A stretch of DNA of 39,530 bases from Clostridia bacterium (GCA_017463025.1 JAFTPZ010000039.1:1-39530); one strand, 5' to 3'; counted from the first letter of the stretch, positions 30,697-38,508 are shown. Numbers and translations: made by a program. Notes: generated from the letters alone by a model not told the origin.

Positions 30697-31476
30697 ATGG
30701 AACAGGAAAATGCATTGCAAAACGAAACTCCTACGAAAGAAAACGATAATCAGGGCGTGGTGATCTCCGAACGGGAAGCGGAGGAGTATCGCGCCTATAA
30801 GCGGCGTAAAAAACAAAACGAGGTCGCAAGCGCGATCGCCGTTTCCGAGGGGACGCTTTTGGAGGGCGCGGATATCCAACGCGTGTGCGATCGGGCGATA
30901 CGCCTTGGGCAATCGGCGGTGAAGGTCCCTCTTTCCAAGCTGGAAAAGGCGGCGACGTATCTTTCGGGGAGCAAGGTAAAGCTCGATTGCGTGGTGGGCG
31001 GCACGGGAGAAACGCTTGCAAAAGTCAAGGCGTTCGAAACGCGGCTTGCCGTGCGGAGAAAGGCGAGCGAGATCACCGTGATCGTCGCGCCGTCGCTTAT
31101 AGACGGTTGCCGATACGGGGAGATACGCAAAGAACTCAAACGTTTGCGGCGCGCGGCAGGGAAAGCCACGCTCAAAGTACGCGTGGAAGAGGCGGCGTTG
31201 CCCGTATTGGGTAGGGTGGCAAAGCTTGCGTCCGAGCTTGGCATACAGTATTTCAGTATACCGTATTTTCACGGTTGCGAACGTTTGCGGATAGACCTTA
31301 TGAACGGTTGCAGGTTAGAGGTTTCGGGCGTGGAAAGTACGGAGGAATTCAAAAAACTCCGCGCCGCAGGAGTTGGGCGGATCGTTACCGATCGCGCGTG
31401 GGAGATCTATTCGGAGTGGTTGTTGGAGGTAAACTCGGAGCAAACGCAAAAACAAGAGGAAAAAACGTCCGTTTGA
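30697..31476 (+). CDS. DeoC-like TIM-barrel protein lacking the aldolase lysines
   Basis: 259 residues from ATG 30697 (starts at 30649 and 30664 lie upstream of the likely -10). Residues about 50-245 follow the deoxyribose-phosphate aldolase pattern: ADIQRVCDRAI, SAVKVPLSKLEKAATYLSGS, KVKLDCVVGGTGETLAKVKAFE, and a late RAAGVGRIVTDRAWEI block. The catalytic positions differ: the Schiff-base Lys block (KTSTG) reads FSIPYFHG, the second Lys block (KASGG) reads EVSGV, and the EIDMV Asp block reads EITVIV. The first 48 residues form a charged extension. Probably a binding protein or an enzyme with another activity. The neighbouring cwlD and the sigma-G-like promoter suggest a spore-related role (inference). 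Confidence 0.65.
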   Translation: MEQENALQNETPTKENDNQGVVISEREAEEYRAYKRRKKQNEVASAIAVSEGTLLEGADIQRVCDRAIRLGQSAVKVPLSKLEKAATYLSGSKVKLDCVVGGTGETLAKVKAFETRLAVRRKASEITVIVAPSLIDGCRYGEIRKELKRLRRAAGKATLKVRVEEAALPVLGRVAKLASELGIQYFSIPYFHGCERLRIDLMNGCRLEVSGVESTEEFKKLRAAGVGRIVTDRAWEIYSEWLLEVNSEQTQKQEEKTSV

Positions 31477-31491
31477 AAGCGGACGTTTTTT
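31461..31491 (+). terminator. Terminator overlapping the end of the DeoC-like gene
   Basis: Perfect 11-base stem AAAAACGTCCG / CGGACGTTTTT; the TGA stop (31474-31476) is in the loop. Confidence 0.85.
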
Positions 31492-31524
31492 ATAAACGAG
31501 TGGGGCAGGTATGCGTTGAAAGGG

Positions 31525-31553
31525 GCATATTTCGGTTTTCTCGCGCATACGAT
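31525..31553 (+). promoter_or_regulatory. Sigma-E-type promoter candidate of cwlD
   Basis: GCATATT (31525-31531), 14-bp spacer, CATACGAT (31546-31553). The Bacillus sigma-E consensus as I recall it is KMATATT-N14-CATACAHT: full -35 match, one mismatch in the -10. cwlD is a known mother-cell sigma-E gene in Bacillus. Confidence 0.55.
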
Positions 31554-31559
31554 AAAGGT

Positions 31560-32267
31560 ATGAAAAAGAGTATTTTTGCTATGGTTTTGGCGGTGGCGAT
31601 GGGTTTTATAACGGCGGTGGCGTTATGCGTTCGGGCGTTGAACGTGCCGCAGGCGGTGTTTTCGGACGCCGATTCGAAAATGAAGATCGTGATAGACGCA
31701 GGGCACGGCGGTATCGACGGAGGCGTGATGGGTAAAACCACGGGGATCAAGGAAAGCGATCTCAATCTGGAAATCACCATGCGTTTGAAAGAGGTGTTGA
31801 TTGAAATGGGTTTTGAAGTGGCGCTCACGCGGAAAACGGAGGCAGGGCTTTACGACACCGCCGCAAAGGGGTTCAAAAAACGGGATATGCAAAAGCGCAA
31901 AGAGATCATTCAAGAGGAAGATCCCTCGCTTGTGATCTCCGTGCATCAGAATTTGTTTCCGTCCAAATCCTCGCGCGGCGCGCAAGTGTTTTACAGGAAA
32001 AACTCCGAGAACGGAGAAAAGTTCGCCAAGGCTTTGCAAGCGCAGTTGAACGAGTTATACGGCGAGGAGGGCGTGAAAGCGCGAAACGCCGCGACGGGCA
32101 ATTATTTTATGCTCGAATGTACGGAAAATCCCTCCGTGATCGTCGAGTGCGGCTTTCTTTCCAGCCCTGCCGACGAGGCGCTCCTTGTCAGTCCTGCGTG
32201 GCAAAGAAAGCTTGCCGAGCGTATTGCCGCAGGCGTAGTGGCGTATTTGGCAGGCGAACTTTCGTGA
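31560..32267 (+). CDS. cwlD: Spore-cortex N-acetylmuramoyl-L-alanine amidase CwlD
   Basis: 235 residues from ATG 31560. N-terminal signal anchor (about 3-25), then an Amidase_3 domain: IDAGHGGIDGG (about 43-53, zinc His), the Glu in IKESDLNLEI (about 64), SVHQNLF (about 126, second zinc His) and PSVIVECGFLSSP with the catalytic Glu. Length and layout match CwlD, which removes peptides from muramic acid to begin muramic-delta-lactam formation in the spore cortex, needed for germination. PdaA, its partner, is not in the window. The sigma-E-like promoter places the start codon close to +1. Confidence 0.85.
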   Translation: MKKSIFAMVLAVAMGFITAVALCVRALNVPQAVFSDADSKMKIVIDAGHGGIDGGVMGKTTGIKESDLNLEITMRLKEVLIEMGFEVALTRKTEAGLYDTAAKGFKKRDMQKRKEIIQEEDPSLVISVHQNLFPSKSSRGAQVFYRKNSENGEKFAKALQAQLNELYGEEGVKARNAATGNYFMLECTENPSVIVECGFLSSPADEALLVSPAWQRKLAERIAAGVVAYLAGELS

Positions 32268-32283
32268 ACGCGCGTGTAATCGC

Positions 32284-32312
32284 TTGTCTTTTCGGCGCGC
32301 GTGTGCTATAAT
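32284..32312 (+). promoter_or_regulatory. mrnC promoter, -10 seven bases before the start codon
   Basis: TTGTCT, 17-bp spacer, TATAAT. Overlaps a long-loop inverted repeat (ACGCGCG / CGCGCGT) downstream of cwlD. Confidence 0.7.
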
Positions 32313-32319
32313 ATAAGGT

Positions 32320-32736
32320 ATGACGGAAGCCGAGGCAAAACAGATCAATCCCGTCGTGCTCGCCTTTTTGGGCGACGCCGTGTATACCCTTTGGGTACGG
32401 GAAAAATTGGTGAAATCGGGCGCAGGGAAAGCGTCCGAATTTCAGCGCGCCGCCGCAAAGATCGTTTCCGCGCGCGGGCAAAGCGCGTTTTTGGAACGGG
32501 TATTGCCACTATTGACGGAAGAGGAAGAAGAGGTGTTCCGTCGCGGTCGGAACGCGAAAAAACCGACGAAAAGCAAGCACGCCACTCCTGCGGAGTATAA
32601 CCGCTCGACGGGCTTTGAAGCGGTGATCGGATTTTTGCATTTGACGGAAAGATCGGCGCGTATCGAGGAGCTTTTATCCCTCACCGACGGGGAAATGCTC
32701 AAAGGACAAGCCGCGGAGAAAGTATATAAGCCGTAA
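32320..32736 (+). CDS. mrnC: Mini-ribonuclease III (MrnC), 23S rRNA maturation
   Basis: 138 residues. RNase III catalytic domain without an RNA-binding domain: LAFLGDAVYTLWVRE (about 14-28, catalytic Asp), a FRRGRNAKKPT block (about 73) and STGFEAVIGFLHL (about 96-108, catalytic Glu). It trims 23S precursor ends, stimulated by uL3. Followed by rlmB, as in Bacillus and many Clostridia. The start gives the usual N-terminus but lies at the predicted transcription start. Confidence 0.9.
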   Translation: MTEAEAKQINPVVLAFLGDAVYTLWVREKLVKSGAGKASEFQRAAAKIVSARGQSAFLERVLPLLTEEEEEVFRRGRNAKKPTKSKHATPAEYNRSTGFEAVIGFLHLTERSARIEELLSLTDGEMLKGQAAEKVYKP

Positions 32737-32748
32737 AGAGGAAAAACT

Positions 32749-33465
32749 ATGAAAACGGAAGGAAGAAACGCCGTTATCGAATTGTTGAAAACGGGCAAAA
32801 ATATAGATAAAATTTTGTTGGAAAAGGGGGCGCAGGGCTCTGTTTCCCTCATTTTCGCAGAGGCGAGAAAACGCAATATCCGCGTGCAGTTCGTGGATAA
32901 ACGGGCGCTCGATAAGGAAAGCGAAAGCAAGCGTCATCAAGGCGTGATCGCGTTTACCACCGATTACGAGTATTTCGATATCGAGGATATCATCGCGGCG
33001 AAAAAGAGTGAAAAGGGGGGCTTTATCGTTCTTTGCGACGGTATCGAGGACGTGCATAACCTCGGCAGTATTATCCGTGTGGCGGAGTGCGCCGGCGTAG
33101 ACGGGGTGATTATTCCCAAATCGGGCAGTGCGTCCGTAACGGAAAGTGTGATACGTATTTCCGCAGGCGCGGCGGAGCATATGAAGGTAGCGAAAGTACC
33201 CAACCTCAATCAGGCGATCGAAACGCTGCAAAAAAACGGCTACTGGGTATACGCGCTCGAAGCGGGCGGCGAGGATATCTACGCCGAAAATTTCGACGGG
33301 AACGTGGCGCTCGTGGTCGGCGGCGAGGATAGCGGTGTGAAACGACTGACGAAAGAAAAATGCGATAAGGTATTGTCCCTGCCCTTGCAGGGAAAAGTGA
33401 ATTCCTTGAACGCCTCGGTGGCGCTTGGGATCGCGGCGTATGAGGTTTTAAGAAAAAGATTATAA
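32749..33465 (+). CDS. rlmB: 23S rRNA 2'-O-ribose methyltransferase, RlmB/TrmH family
   Basis: 238 residues. An N-terminal substrate-binding domain beginning GRNAVIELLKTGK is followed by the SPOUT knot: DGIEDVHNLGSIIRVAECAG (near 101-120; Asn and Arg of motif 1), LVVGGEDSGVKRLT (near 183) and LPLQGKVNSLNASVALGIAAYE (motif 3, split LPLQGKVNSLNAS and VALGIAAYE). It methylates a 23S rRNA ribose using SAM. In Bacillus the family member here acts on G2251 or related sites. It starts 12 nt after mrnC. Confidence 0.9.
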   Translation: MKTEGRNAVIELLKTGKNIDKILLEKGAQGSVSLIFAEARKRNIRVQFVDKRALDKESESKRHQGVIAFTTDYEYFDIEDIIAAKKSEKGGFIVLCDGIEDVHNLGSIIRVAECAGVDGVIIPKSGSASVTESVIRISAGAAEHMKVAKVPNLNQAIETLQKNGYWVYALEAGGEDIYAENFDGNVALVVGGEDSGVKRLTKEKCDKVLSLPLQGKVNSLNASVALGIAAYEVLRKRL

Positions 33466-33512
33466 AAAAACGCGTATATGCGTCGAAATACGGTGTTAAG
33501 CTTGCGTTTTTT
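33465..33512 (+). terminator. Weak terminator candidate after rlmB
   Basis: AAAAAACGC / GCGTTTTTT enclosing a loop of about 30 nt that contains a small CGCGTATATGCG hairpin. Confidence 0.4.
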
Positions 33513-33610
33513 CTCGCTCGTTTACGACTTGTAAATCTCCCTCGAAAAAGCCGCGCTTGCCTTGTCTTTCTCGCATCTCCACGTTTTTTGGTATGAGGAA
33601 AGTTTCGGAT

Positions 33611-34189
33611 ATGAAAATCACCGACACGACAAAACGCAAAGACGAAGAACTCGTCGCTTTGGCGCAGGGCGGCGATCAAAAGGCGACGGAAGAACTGCTC
33701 GTGCGCTATCTCGATCTCGTCCGCTCCCTTTCGCGCGGTTTTTTCCTCGTCGGTGGGGAAACGGAGGACCTTATTCAAGAGGGTATGATCGGATTGTATC
33801 AGGCGATCGGGGAATACCGTAAAAAAGCGGAGAACGGTACGTTCAAAACGTTTGCGTATCTTTGCGTGTATCGGCGTATCGTAGACGCGGTGAAAACGTC
33901 TGCGCGCAAGAAAAACGAGCCTCTTAACACCAGCGTTTCCGCACTCGAAGGGGAGTTCGTGTCGGGTAGCCCCAGCCCCGAAGAACTCATCATTTTAAGC
34001 GACGATCGCCGCGAACTCAAACAAAAAATGAGCGGCGTACTGTCCGATTTCGAATTTAAGATCGTCGTGATGTATATGGACGGTATGACCTGCGCGGAGA
34101 TCTGCGAAACGACGGGTAAATCGATGCAGAGCATCGATAACGCCATTCAAAGAAGTAAGCGCAAATTGCAACAACTACTGAAAAAATAA
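33611..34189 (+). CDS. sigH: Sigma factor sigma-H (early sporulation)
   Basis: 192 residues from ATG 33611 (GAGGAA 10 nt upstream; the ATG at 33593 precedes that site). Sigma-70 group: region 2 GGETEDLIQEGMIGLYQAI, then KTFAYLCVYRRIVDAVKTSARKK (split here as KTFAYLCVYRRIVDAV and KTSARKK), region 4 YMDGMTCAEI and KSMQSIDNAIQRSKRKL. This pattern and the position after rlmB match SigH, which starts sporulation and stationary-phase transcription. It lacks about 18 N-terminal residues relative to Bacillus SigH. Confidence 0.9.
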   Translation: MKITDTTKRKDEELVALAQGGDQKATEELLVRYLDLVRSLSRGFFLVGGETEDLIQEGMIGLYQAIGEYRKKAENGTFKTFAYLCVYRRIVDAVKTSARKKNEPLNTSVSALEGEFVSGSPSPEELIILSDDRRELKQKMSGVLSDFEFKIVVMYMDGMTCAEICETTGKSMQSIDNAIQRSKRKLQQLLKK

Positions 34190-34203
34190 CGGAGGAACAT
34201 ATT

Positions 34204-35901
34204 ATGGCGTATTTGGCACTATATCGCGCTTTCCGCCCCACGAGCTTGGACGACGTGGTGCGCCAAGAGCATATCGTAACCGTGCTGAAAAATCAGATCG
34301 CGACGGGCAGAATCGGGCACGCCTATCTTTTCTGCGGACCGCGCGGTACGGGAAAAACGAGTATTGCGAAAATTTTTGCGGCGTCGATCAACTGCGAAAC
34401 CCCGATAAACGGCTCGCCCTGTGGCAAATGCGCCGCTTGTAAATCGCTCGCCGATCCCTCCAACCTCGATATTTCCGAGATCGACGCGGCGTCGAACAAC
34501 GGCGTGGACGAAATGCGCGATCTGCGTGAAAAGGTACAATATCCGCCCGTAGCAGGTAAGTATAAAGTATATATTATCGACGAGGTGCATATGCTTTCGA
34601 CGGGCGCGTTCAACGCGCTTTTGAAAACGCTCGAAGAACCGCCCCGTCATGCGGTGTTTATCCTCGCGACGACCGAGGCGGCGAAGATCCCTGCGACCAT
34701 TCTTTCGCGGTGTATGCGTTTCGATTTCAAGCTCATTCCCCAAAGCGACCTCGAAGATCGGCTCAAATACGTGCTCGATTCGATCGGGAAAACGTACGAT
34801 AACGAGGCGGTGGCGGCGATCGCGCGCGCAGGGGCGGGGAGTGTGCGCGATATGCTCTCGATCGCGGATACCTGCGTTTCCTACGCGAGCGGAAAACTTA
34901 CGTACGCGGACGTTACTTCGGTTTTGGGCAGCGCGGACTTTTCGGGCGTGGCGGCGTTTTGCGCGGCGGCGCTTACAGGGGACGCAAGCACGGCGTTTGA
35001 AAAAGCGGAGGCGTTTTTATCGGCCGGCAAGGGCGTGGGTACGCTCGTCAAAGACGTGATGAATTTCCTCAATTCCTGTACGGTGGCAAAGACCTGCCGC
35101 GACGGGAAACGTATTTTGGCGTTGCCCGAGGAGTCGTATAAGGTCGTGGAAGAGATCGCACGGAAAACGGACGGGCACAGACTGCTCCGCGCGACGGAAA
35201 TTTTCGCGGAAGTGGAACAAGATTTGAAATATACCGCGTCGCCGCGTATCCTGTTTGAAACGGCGGTACTCAAAGCGAGTATGCCGCACACCGACTACGA
35301 TATCGAAGCGTTGCTCGCGCGCGTGGCGGCGCTTGAAAAGCGGCTTGAAAACGGCGACTTTACCGCGCCGAAAGTATCGGAGAAACTGCAAAACGACGGG
35401 GGCAGAGTCGAGAGGAAAGAGGAAACGGCGGAAGCGTTCGCGCCGCCCGAACTCGACGTACCGCCCGACGAGAGCGAAACGGGAGGGAACGTATATTTCG
35501 ACAGTAGTTTCGTTCCCGAAAAGCAACAGACCGCGCCAACGCCTCCGCCTGCGGCAAGACCGTTAAAACCGGCGGTGAGCGGCGATGCGAAAACGACGTT
35601 CGGCGCGTTTTTGAGAAGTTTGCGTAAAACGGGCAAAAACGGGGTGTTGTTCACGATCTGTATGGATCTGGACAGCGCGTATGAGGGGGATACGTTCGTG
35701 TTATTCACGAAAAGCGATACCATCTACCGTTCGCTCGTCAAGCCCGAGCATTACGCGTTGATCGTGGGTGCTTTCGAGGCGATCGGAGTGAGCGAATCGG
35801 GGTTTGCGGTGCGATTGCAGGGCAAGCCGTCCGACGATTTTAATCAAAAGCTGGACGAGATCAAAGAAACGTTTAACGGCGTGAAAATCGAAGTCAAATA
35901 A
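34204..35901 (+). CDS. dnaX: DNA polymerase III subunit gamma/tau
   Basis: 565 residues. AAA+ clamp-loader ATPase: Walker A GPRGTGKTS (about 41-49), a four-Cys zinc module (CETPINGSPCGKCAAC), Walker B IIDEVH (about 125) and sensor 1 ILATTEA. A Pro/Glu/Thr-rich linker (about 395-460) leads to the C-terminal tau domain. It loads the sliding clamp and links polymerase to helicase. No slippery A-run for programmed frameshifting was noticed, so probably one product. Followed by ybaB and recR, the standard repair cluster. Confidence 0.94.
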   Translation: MAYLALYRAFRPTSLDDVVRQEHIVTVLKNQIATGRIGHAYLFCGPRGTGKTSIAKIFAASINCETPINGSPCGKCAACKSLADPSNLDISEIDAASNNGVDEMRDLREKVQYPPVAGKYKVYIIDEVHMLSTGAFNALLKTLEEPPRHAVFILATTEAAKIPATILSRCMRFDFKLIPQSDLEDRLKYVLDSIGKTYDNEAVAAIARAGAGSVRDMLSIADTCVSYASGKLTYADVTSVLGSADFSGVAAFCAAALTGDASTAFEKAEAFLSAGKGVGTLVKDVMNFLNSCTVAKTCRDGKRILALPEESYKVVEEIARKTDGHRLLRATEIFAEVEQDLKYTASPRILFETAVLKASMPHTDYDIEALLARVAALEKRLENGDFTAPKVSEKLQNDGGRVERKEETAEAFAPPELDVPPDESETGGNVYFDSSFVPEKQQTAPTPPPAARPLKPAVSGDAKTTFGAFLRSLRKTGKNGVLFTICMDLDSAYEGDTFVLFTKSDTIYRSLVKPEHYALIVGAFEAIGVSESGFAVRLQGKPSDDFNQKLDEIKETFNGVKIEVK

Positions 35902-35924
35902 TCAATATTCGGAGGAAAAATAAA

Positions 35925-36257
35925 ATGGCTGGATTCAAAGGCGGTAACAACAATATGCAGAATCTGATGCGACAGGCGCAGAAAATGCAGGAAGAAATGG
36001 AAAAGACGGCGGAGCTTTTGGACGATTGGGAGATCGTCGGCACGGCGGCGAACGAGGCGGTTGTGGTGTATATGAACGCCAAAAAGATTATCAACGGTAT
36101 TGAGTTGGACGAAAGCGTGGTCGATCCCACCGATATCGAAATGCTGGAAGATTTGATTATGGCGGCGATCAACGACGGGTATTCCAAAGCCGATAAAGTC
36201 TACGAAGAAAAGATGGGCAGATACGGCGATATGGGCGCGTTAGGCGGTATGTTATAA
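35925..36257 (+). CDS. ybaB: YbaB/EbfC nucleoid-associated protein
   Basis: 110 residues. MQNLMRQAQKMQEEMEKT at about 11-28 is the family helix, followed by VVVYMNAKKIINGIELD strands. A small dimeric DNA-binding protein encoded between dnaX and recR. Ribosome site GGAGG. The Gly/Met tail (GALGGML) is typical. Confidence 0.93.
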   Translation: MAGFKGGNNNMQNLMRQAQKMQEEMEKTAELLDDWEIVGTAANEAVVVYMNAKKIINGIELDESVVDPTDIEMLEDLIMAAINDGYSKADKVYEEKMGRYGDMGALGGML

Positions 36258-36272
36258 TACGGGACGGTTGTT

Positions 36273-36866
36273 ATGGATATTTTTATCGAGCCGATCGGTA
36301 AGCTTGTGAACGAGTTCTCCAAGCTCCCTGGGGTAGGCAAAAAAACGGCGCAAAGATACGCCTATAAGATTATCGATATGGACGAGTCGGAGGCGCGCGC
36401 GTTTGCCGACGCCATTATCGGCGTGAAACGGAAGGTCCGTTATTGTAAGATCTGCGGCAATTTCACGGAAGAGGATACGTGCGGCATTTGCCGTACGCGC
36501 GATAAAGAGATTATTTGCGTGGTCAAAGAGCCCAAGGACGTGGCGGCGATCGAGAAACTCCGCGAGTTCAAGGGCGTGTATCACGTGTTGCACGGCGTGA
36601 TCGATCCGCTTTCGGGCGTCGGGCCGAACGATATCCGTATTCGGGAACTGCTCGCGAGGATCAACGAGGGAAACGTGAAAGAGGTCATCGTTGCCACCAA
36701 CCCCGACGTATCGGGCGACGCAACGGCAATGTATATTGCCAAGCTCGTAAAGCCGTTAGACGTTACGGTTACGCGTTTGTCGCGCGGTATTCCCGTCGGC
36801 TCGGAAATCGAGTTTACCGACGACGTAACTCTCTCGCGCGCGTTTATCGAAAGAAATAAATTATAA
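36273..36866 (+). CDS. recR: Recombination protein RecR
   Basis: 197 residues. Helix-hairpin-helix LPGVGKKTAQRYAY (about 16-29), a four-Cys zinc finger (CKICGNFTEEDTCGIC, about 57-72) and a Toprim domain starting IICVVKEPKDVAAIE. With RecF and RecO it loads RecA on gapped DNA. Starts 15 nt after ybaB. Confidence 0.95.
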   Translation: MDIFIEPIGKLVNEFSKLPGVGKKTAQRYAYKIIDMDESEARAFADAIIGVKRKVRYCKICGNFTEEDTCGICRTRDKEIICVVKEPKDVAAIEKLREFKGVYHVLHGVIDPLSGVGPNDIRIRELLARINEGNVKEVIVATNPDVSGDATAMYIAKLVKPLDVTVTRLSRGIPVGSEIEFTDDVTLSRAFIERNKL

Positions 36867-36876
36867 GAGGTAGATT

Positions 36877-37863
36877 ATGAAAGTTTCAGTACTTGGTTGC
36901 GGGCGTTGGGGCTCGTTTATCGCGTGGTATTTGTGTAATCAGGGGCACGAGGTGTATTCGTGGGGGCCCGAGGACGATTATTCCTATAAGGTGCTTAAAG
37001 AAACGGGCAAAAACGAATACGTTACCCTCGATGCGCGTATCCGCTTGACCTGCGATCTGCAAGAGGCGGTGGAGCACGCGGAAACGGTTATCATTTCCAT
37101 TTCCTCACAGGGCTTGCGTGGTTTTGTCAAACGTATTTTAGCCTACGACGTATCCGAGAAAAATTTCGTTTTGTGTATGAAAGGAATCGAGGTGGACACG
37201 GGCAGTCGACTCTCCGAAGTGCTCGTGCAAAGCGGTATTTCCGCCGACCAAGTGGCGGTGTGGGTTGGCCCTGGGCACATCCAAGCGTTCACGCAGGGTA
37301 TCCCGAATTGTATGGTGATCGATTCTGCCAACGAAACGCTCAAACGCGCGCTTGCGGATAATTTCAAAAGCGATCTGATCCGTTTTTATTACGGCAGCGA
37401 TCTGATCGGTACGGAGATCGGCGCGGCGGCGAAAAACGTAATGGGGATCGTGGCAGGCGTTTTGGACGGCTGCGGCTACGTATCTCTCAAAGGCTCGCTT
37501 ATGTCGCGTGGGGCACGAGAGGTTGCGAGGCTCATCAAAGCGATGGGCGGCAACGAGCTGTCCGCTTACGGACTTGCGCATCTTGGCGATTACGAAGCGA
37601 CGCTTTTTAGCGAATATTCGCATAACCGTAAATACGGCGAAATGCTTGTACGTGGCGAGAAGTTTGCCAAGCTTGCGGAGGGCGTACCCACGGCGGCGGC
37701 GATGAAAAAGCTGGGCGAAAAGTACGGTGTAGATTTGCCGATCACGAACGCCGTTTACGAAATTTGTTACGGCGCGGACGACGGGCTGTCTTGTCGTGAG
37801 CGTTGCGAAAAGATGCTTGCGAAAATGTTCGCGCGCGATACGAAATCGGAATTTTATTCGTAA
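36877..37863 (+). CDS. gpsA: Glycerol-3-phosphate dehydrogenase [NAD(P)+]
   Basis: 328 residues. The Rossmann start VLGCGRWGSFIAWYL (about 5-19; GxGxWG), the ISISSQGLR block, and GTEIGAAAKNVMGIVAGV with the catalytic Lys near 188; C-terminal LGDYEATLFSEYSHNR resembles the LGDLxxTCxSxxSRN motif. It reduces dihydroxyacetone phosphate to glycerol-3-phosphate for phospholipids. The TC of the usual motif is replaced by TL, a mild divergence. Last gene before a strong terminator. Confidence 0.92.
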   Translation: MKVSVLGCGRWGSFIAWYLCNQGHEVYSWGPEDDYSYKVLKETGKNEYVTLDARIRLTCDLQEAVEHAETVIISISSQGLRGFVKRILAYDVSEKNFVLCMKGIEVDTGSRLSEVLVQSGISADQVAVWVGPGHIQAFTQGIPNCMVIDSANETLKRALADNFKSDLIRFYYGSDLIGTEIGAAAKNVMGIVAGVLDGCGYVSLKGSLMSRGAREVARLIKAMGGNELSAYGLAHLGDYEATLFSEYSHNRKYGEMLVRGEKFAKLAEGVPTAAAMKKLGEKYGVDLPITNAVYEICYGADDGLSCRERCEKMLAKMFARDTKSEFYS

Positions 37864-37880
37864 AAGGAAAAGTTATCAAA

Positions 37881-37919
37881 ATACGCCTTGCACTTTGCGT
37901 GCGAGGCGTATATTTTTTT
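37881..37919 (+). terminator. Strong terminator after gpsA
   Basis: Thirteen-base stem ATACGCCTTGCAC / GTGCGAGGCGTAT with one wobble, then A T7. Its 3' arm overlaps the -35 of the spoVA promoter candidate. Confidence 0.85.
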
Positions 37920-37937
37920 GCGGTTTATTCCAAATTA
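37908..37937 (+). promoter_or_regulatory. Sigma-G-type promoter candidate of the spoVA operon
   Basis: GTATA (37908-37912), 18-bp spacer, CAAATTA (37931-37937), against GHATR-N18-CATWHTA: full -35, six of seven in the -10. In Bacillus spoVA is a sigma-G operon. The -35 is inside the gpsA terminator stem. Confidence 0.5.
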
Positions 37938-37942
37938 GTAGC

Positions 37943-38056
37943 GTGAAAAGAATCAAGATTTTTAACGGCGAGGGTAAAACGCGCGACGAAAGGGAAACTT
38001 GTTTTCCTACCGCAAAAGGTGGGGAAAAGAATGAAAACGAGGGGGCAGGTATTTAA
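37943..38056 (+). CDS. 37-residue ORF ahead of spoVAC, possible leader or spore peptide
   Basis: GTG at 37943, five bases after the putative -10, opens a frame of 37 codons that ends in TAATG with the spoVAC start (1-bp overlap). The product is very polar and lysine-rich (KRIKIFNGEGKTRDE, KGGEKNENEGAG) with one Cys. No family known. It may be a real small protein or only a device that leads ribosomes into spoVAC. The longer frame from 37796 overlaps gpsA and is rejected. Confidence 0.35.
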   Translation: MKRIKIFNGEGKTRDERETCFPTAKGGEKNENEGAGI

Positions 38057-38508
38057 TGACGGGGAAAAACAGAGAAAATTATAATAAGAATTATATTGCG
38101 TACGTCCATTCGTTCGATCCGCCTACGCAGCATTTCAAAAACTGTTTCCGCGCCTTTTTGGTGGGCGGACTGATTTGCTGTATCGGGCAATTTATACGCT
38201 ATATGTTAGAGGGCGTATTCAAGTTGGACGGCGACGAGCTTGCCGGCACGACGAGTATTATTCTCATCTTTTTGGGAACGCTACTCACGGGCTTGGGCGT
38301 ATACGACCGCATCGGGCGCAATGCCGGCGCGGGTTCGATCGTGCCGATCACGGGCTTTGCCAACAGCGTTGCCTCCCCCGCGATCGAGTTCAAAACGGAG
38401 GGTATGGTCTACGGTATGGCGGCGAAAATGTTTATCGTCGCAGGGCCGATCATCGTATTCGGCGTTTTGGCAGGAACGGCGGTGGGCATTATCTATTTAT
38501 TGTTATGA
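38056..38508 (+). CDS. spoVAC: Stage V sporulation protein AC
   Basis: 150 residues. A SpoVAC-typical N-terminus (KNRENYNKNY ... HFKNCFRAFLVGGLICCIGQ) is followed by four membrane segments (about 32-50, 62-83, 93-108 by weak hydrophobicity, and 120-148) with GSIVPITGFANSVASPAIEFK, the family's most conserved stretch. It is a channel protein of the forespore inner membrane for dipicolinic acid uptake and release. Ribosome site GAGGGGG. spoVAD follows 10 nt after its stop. Confidence 0.93.
   Translation: MTGKNRENYNKNYIAYVHSFDPPTQHFKNCFRAFLVGGLICCIGQFIRYMLEGVFKLDGDELAGTTSIILIFLGTLLTGLGVYDRIGRNAGAGSIVPITGFANSVASPAIEFKTEGMVYGMAAKMFIVAGPIIVFGVLAGTAVGIIYLLL

Noticed and set aside
32268..32306. ACGCGCG / CGCGCGT as a cwlD terminator
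   Set aside because: Loop of about 22 nt and no T-run; it overlaps the mrnC promoter and may be chance in GC-alternating DNA.
34204..35901. Programmed frameshift in dnaX giving a short gamma subunit
   Set aside because: No slippery A-run with following stem was noticed in the region where it would be expected.
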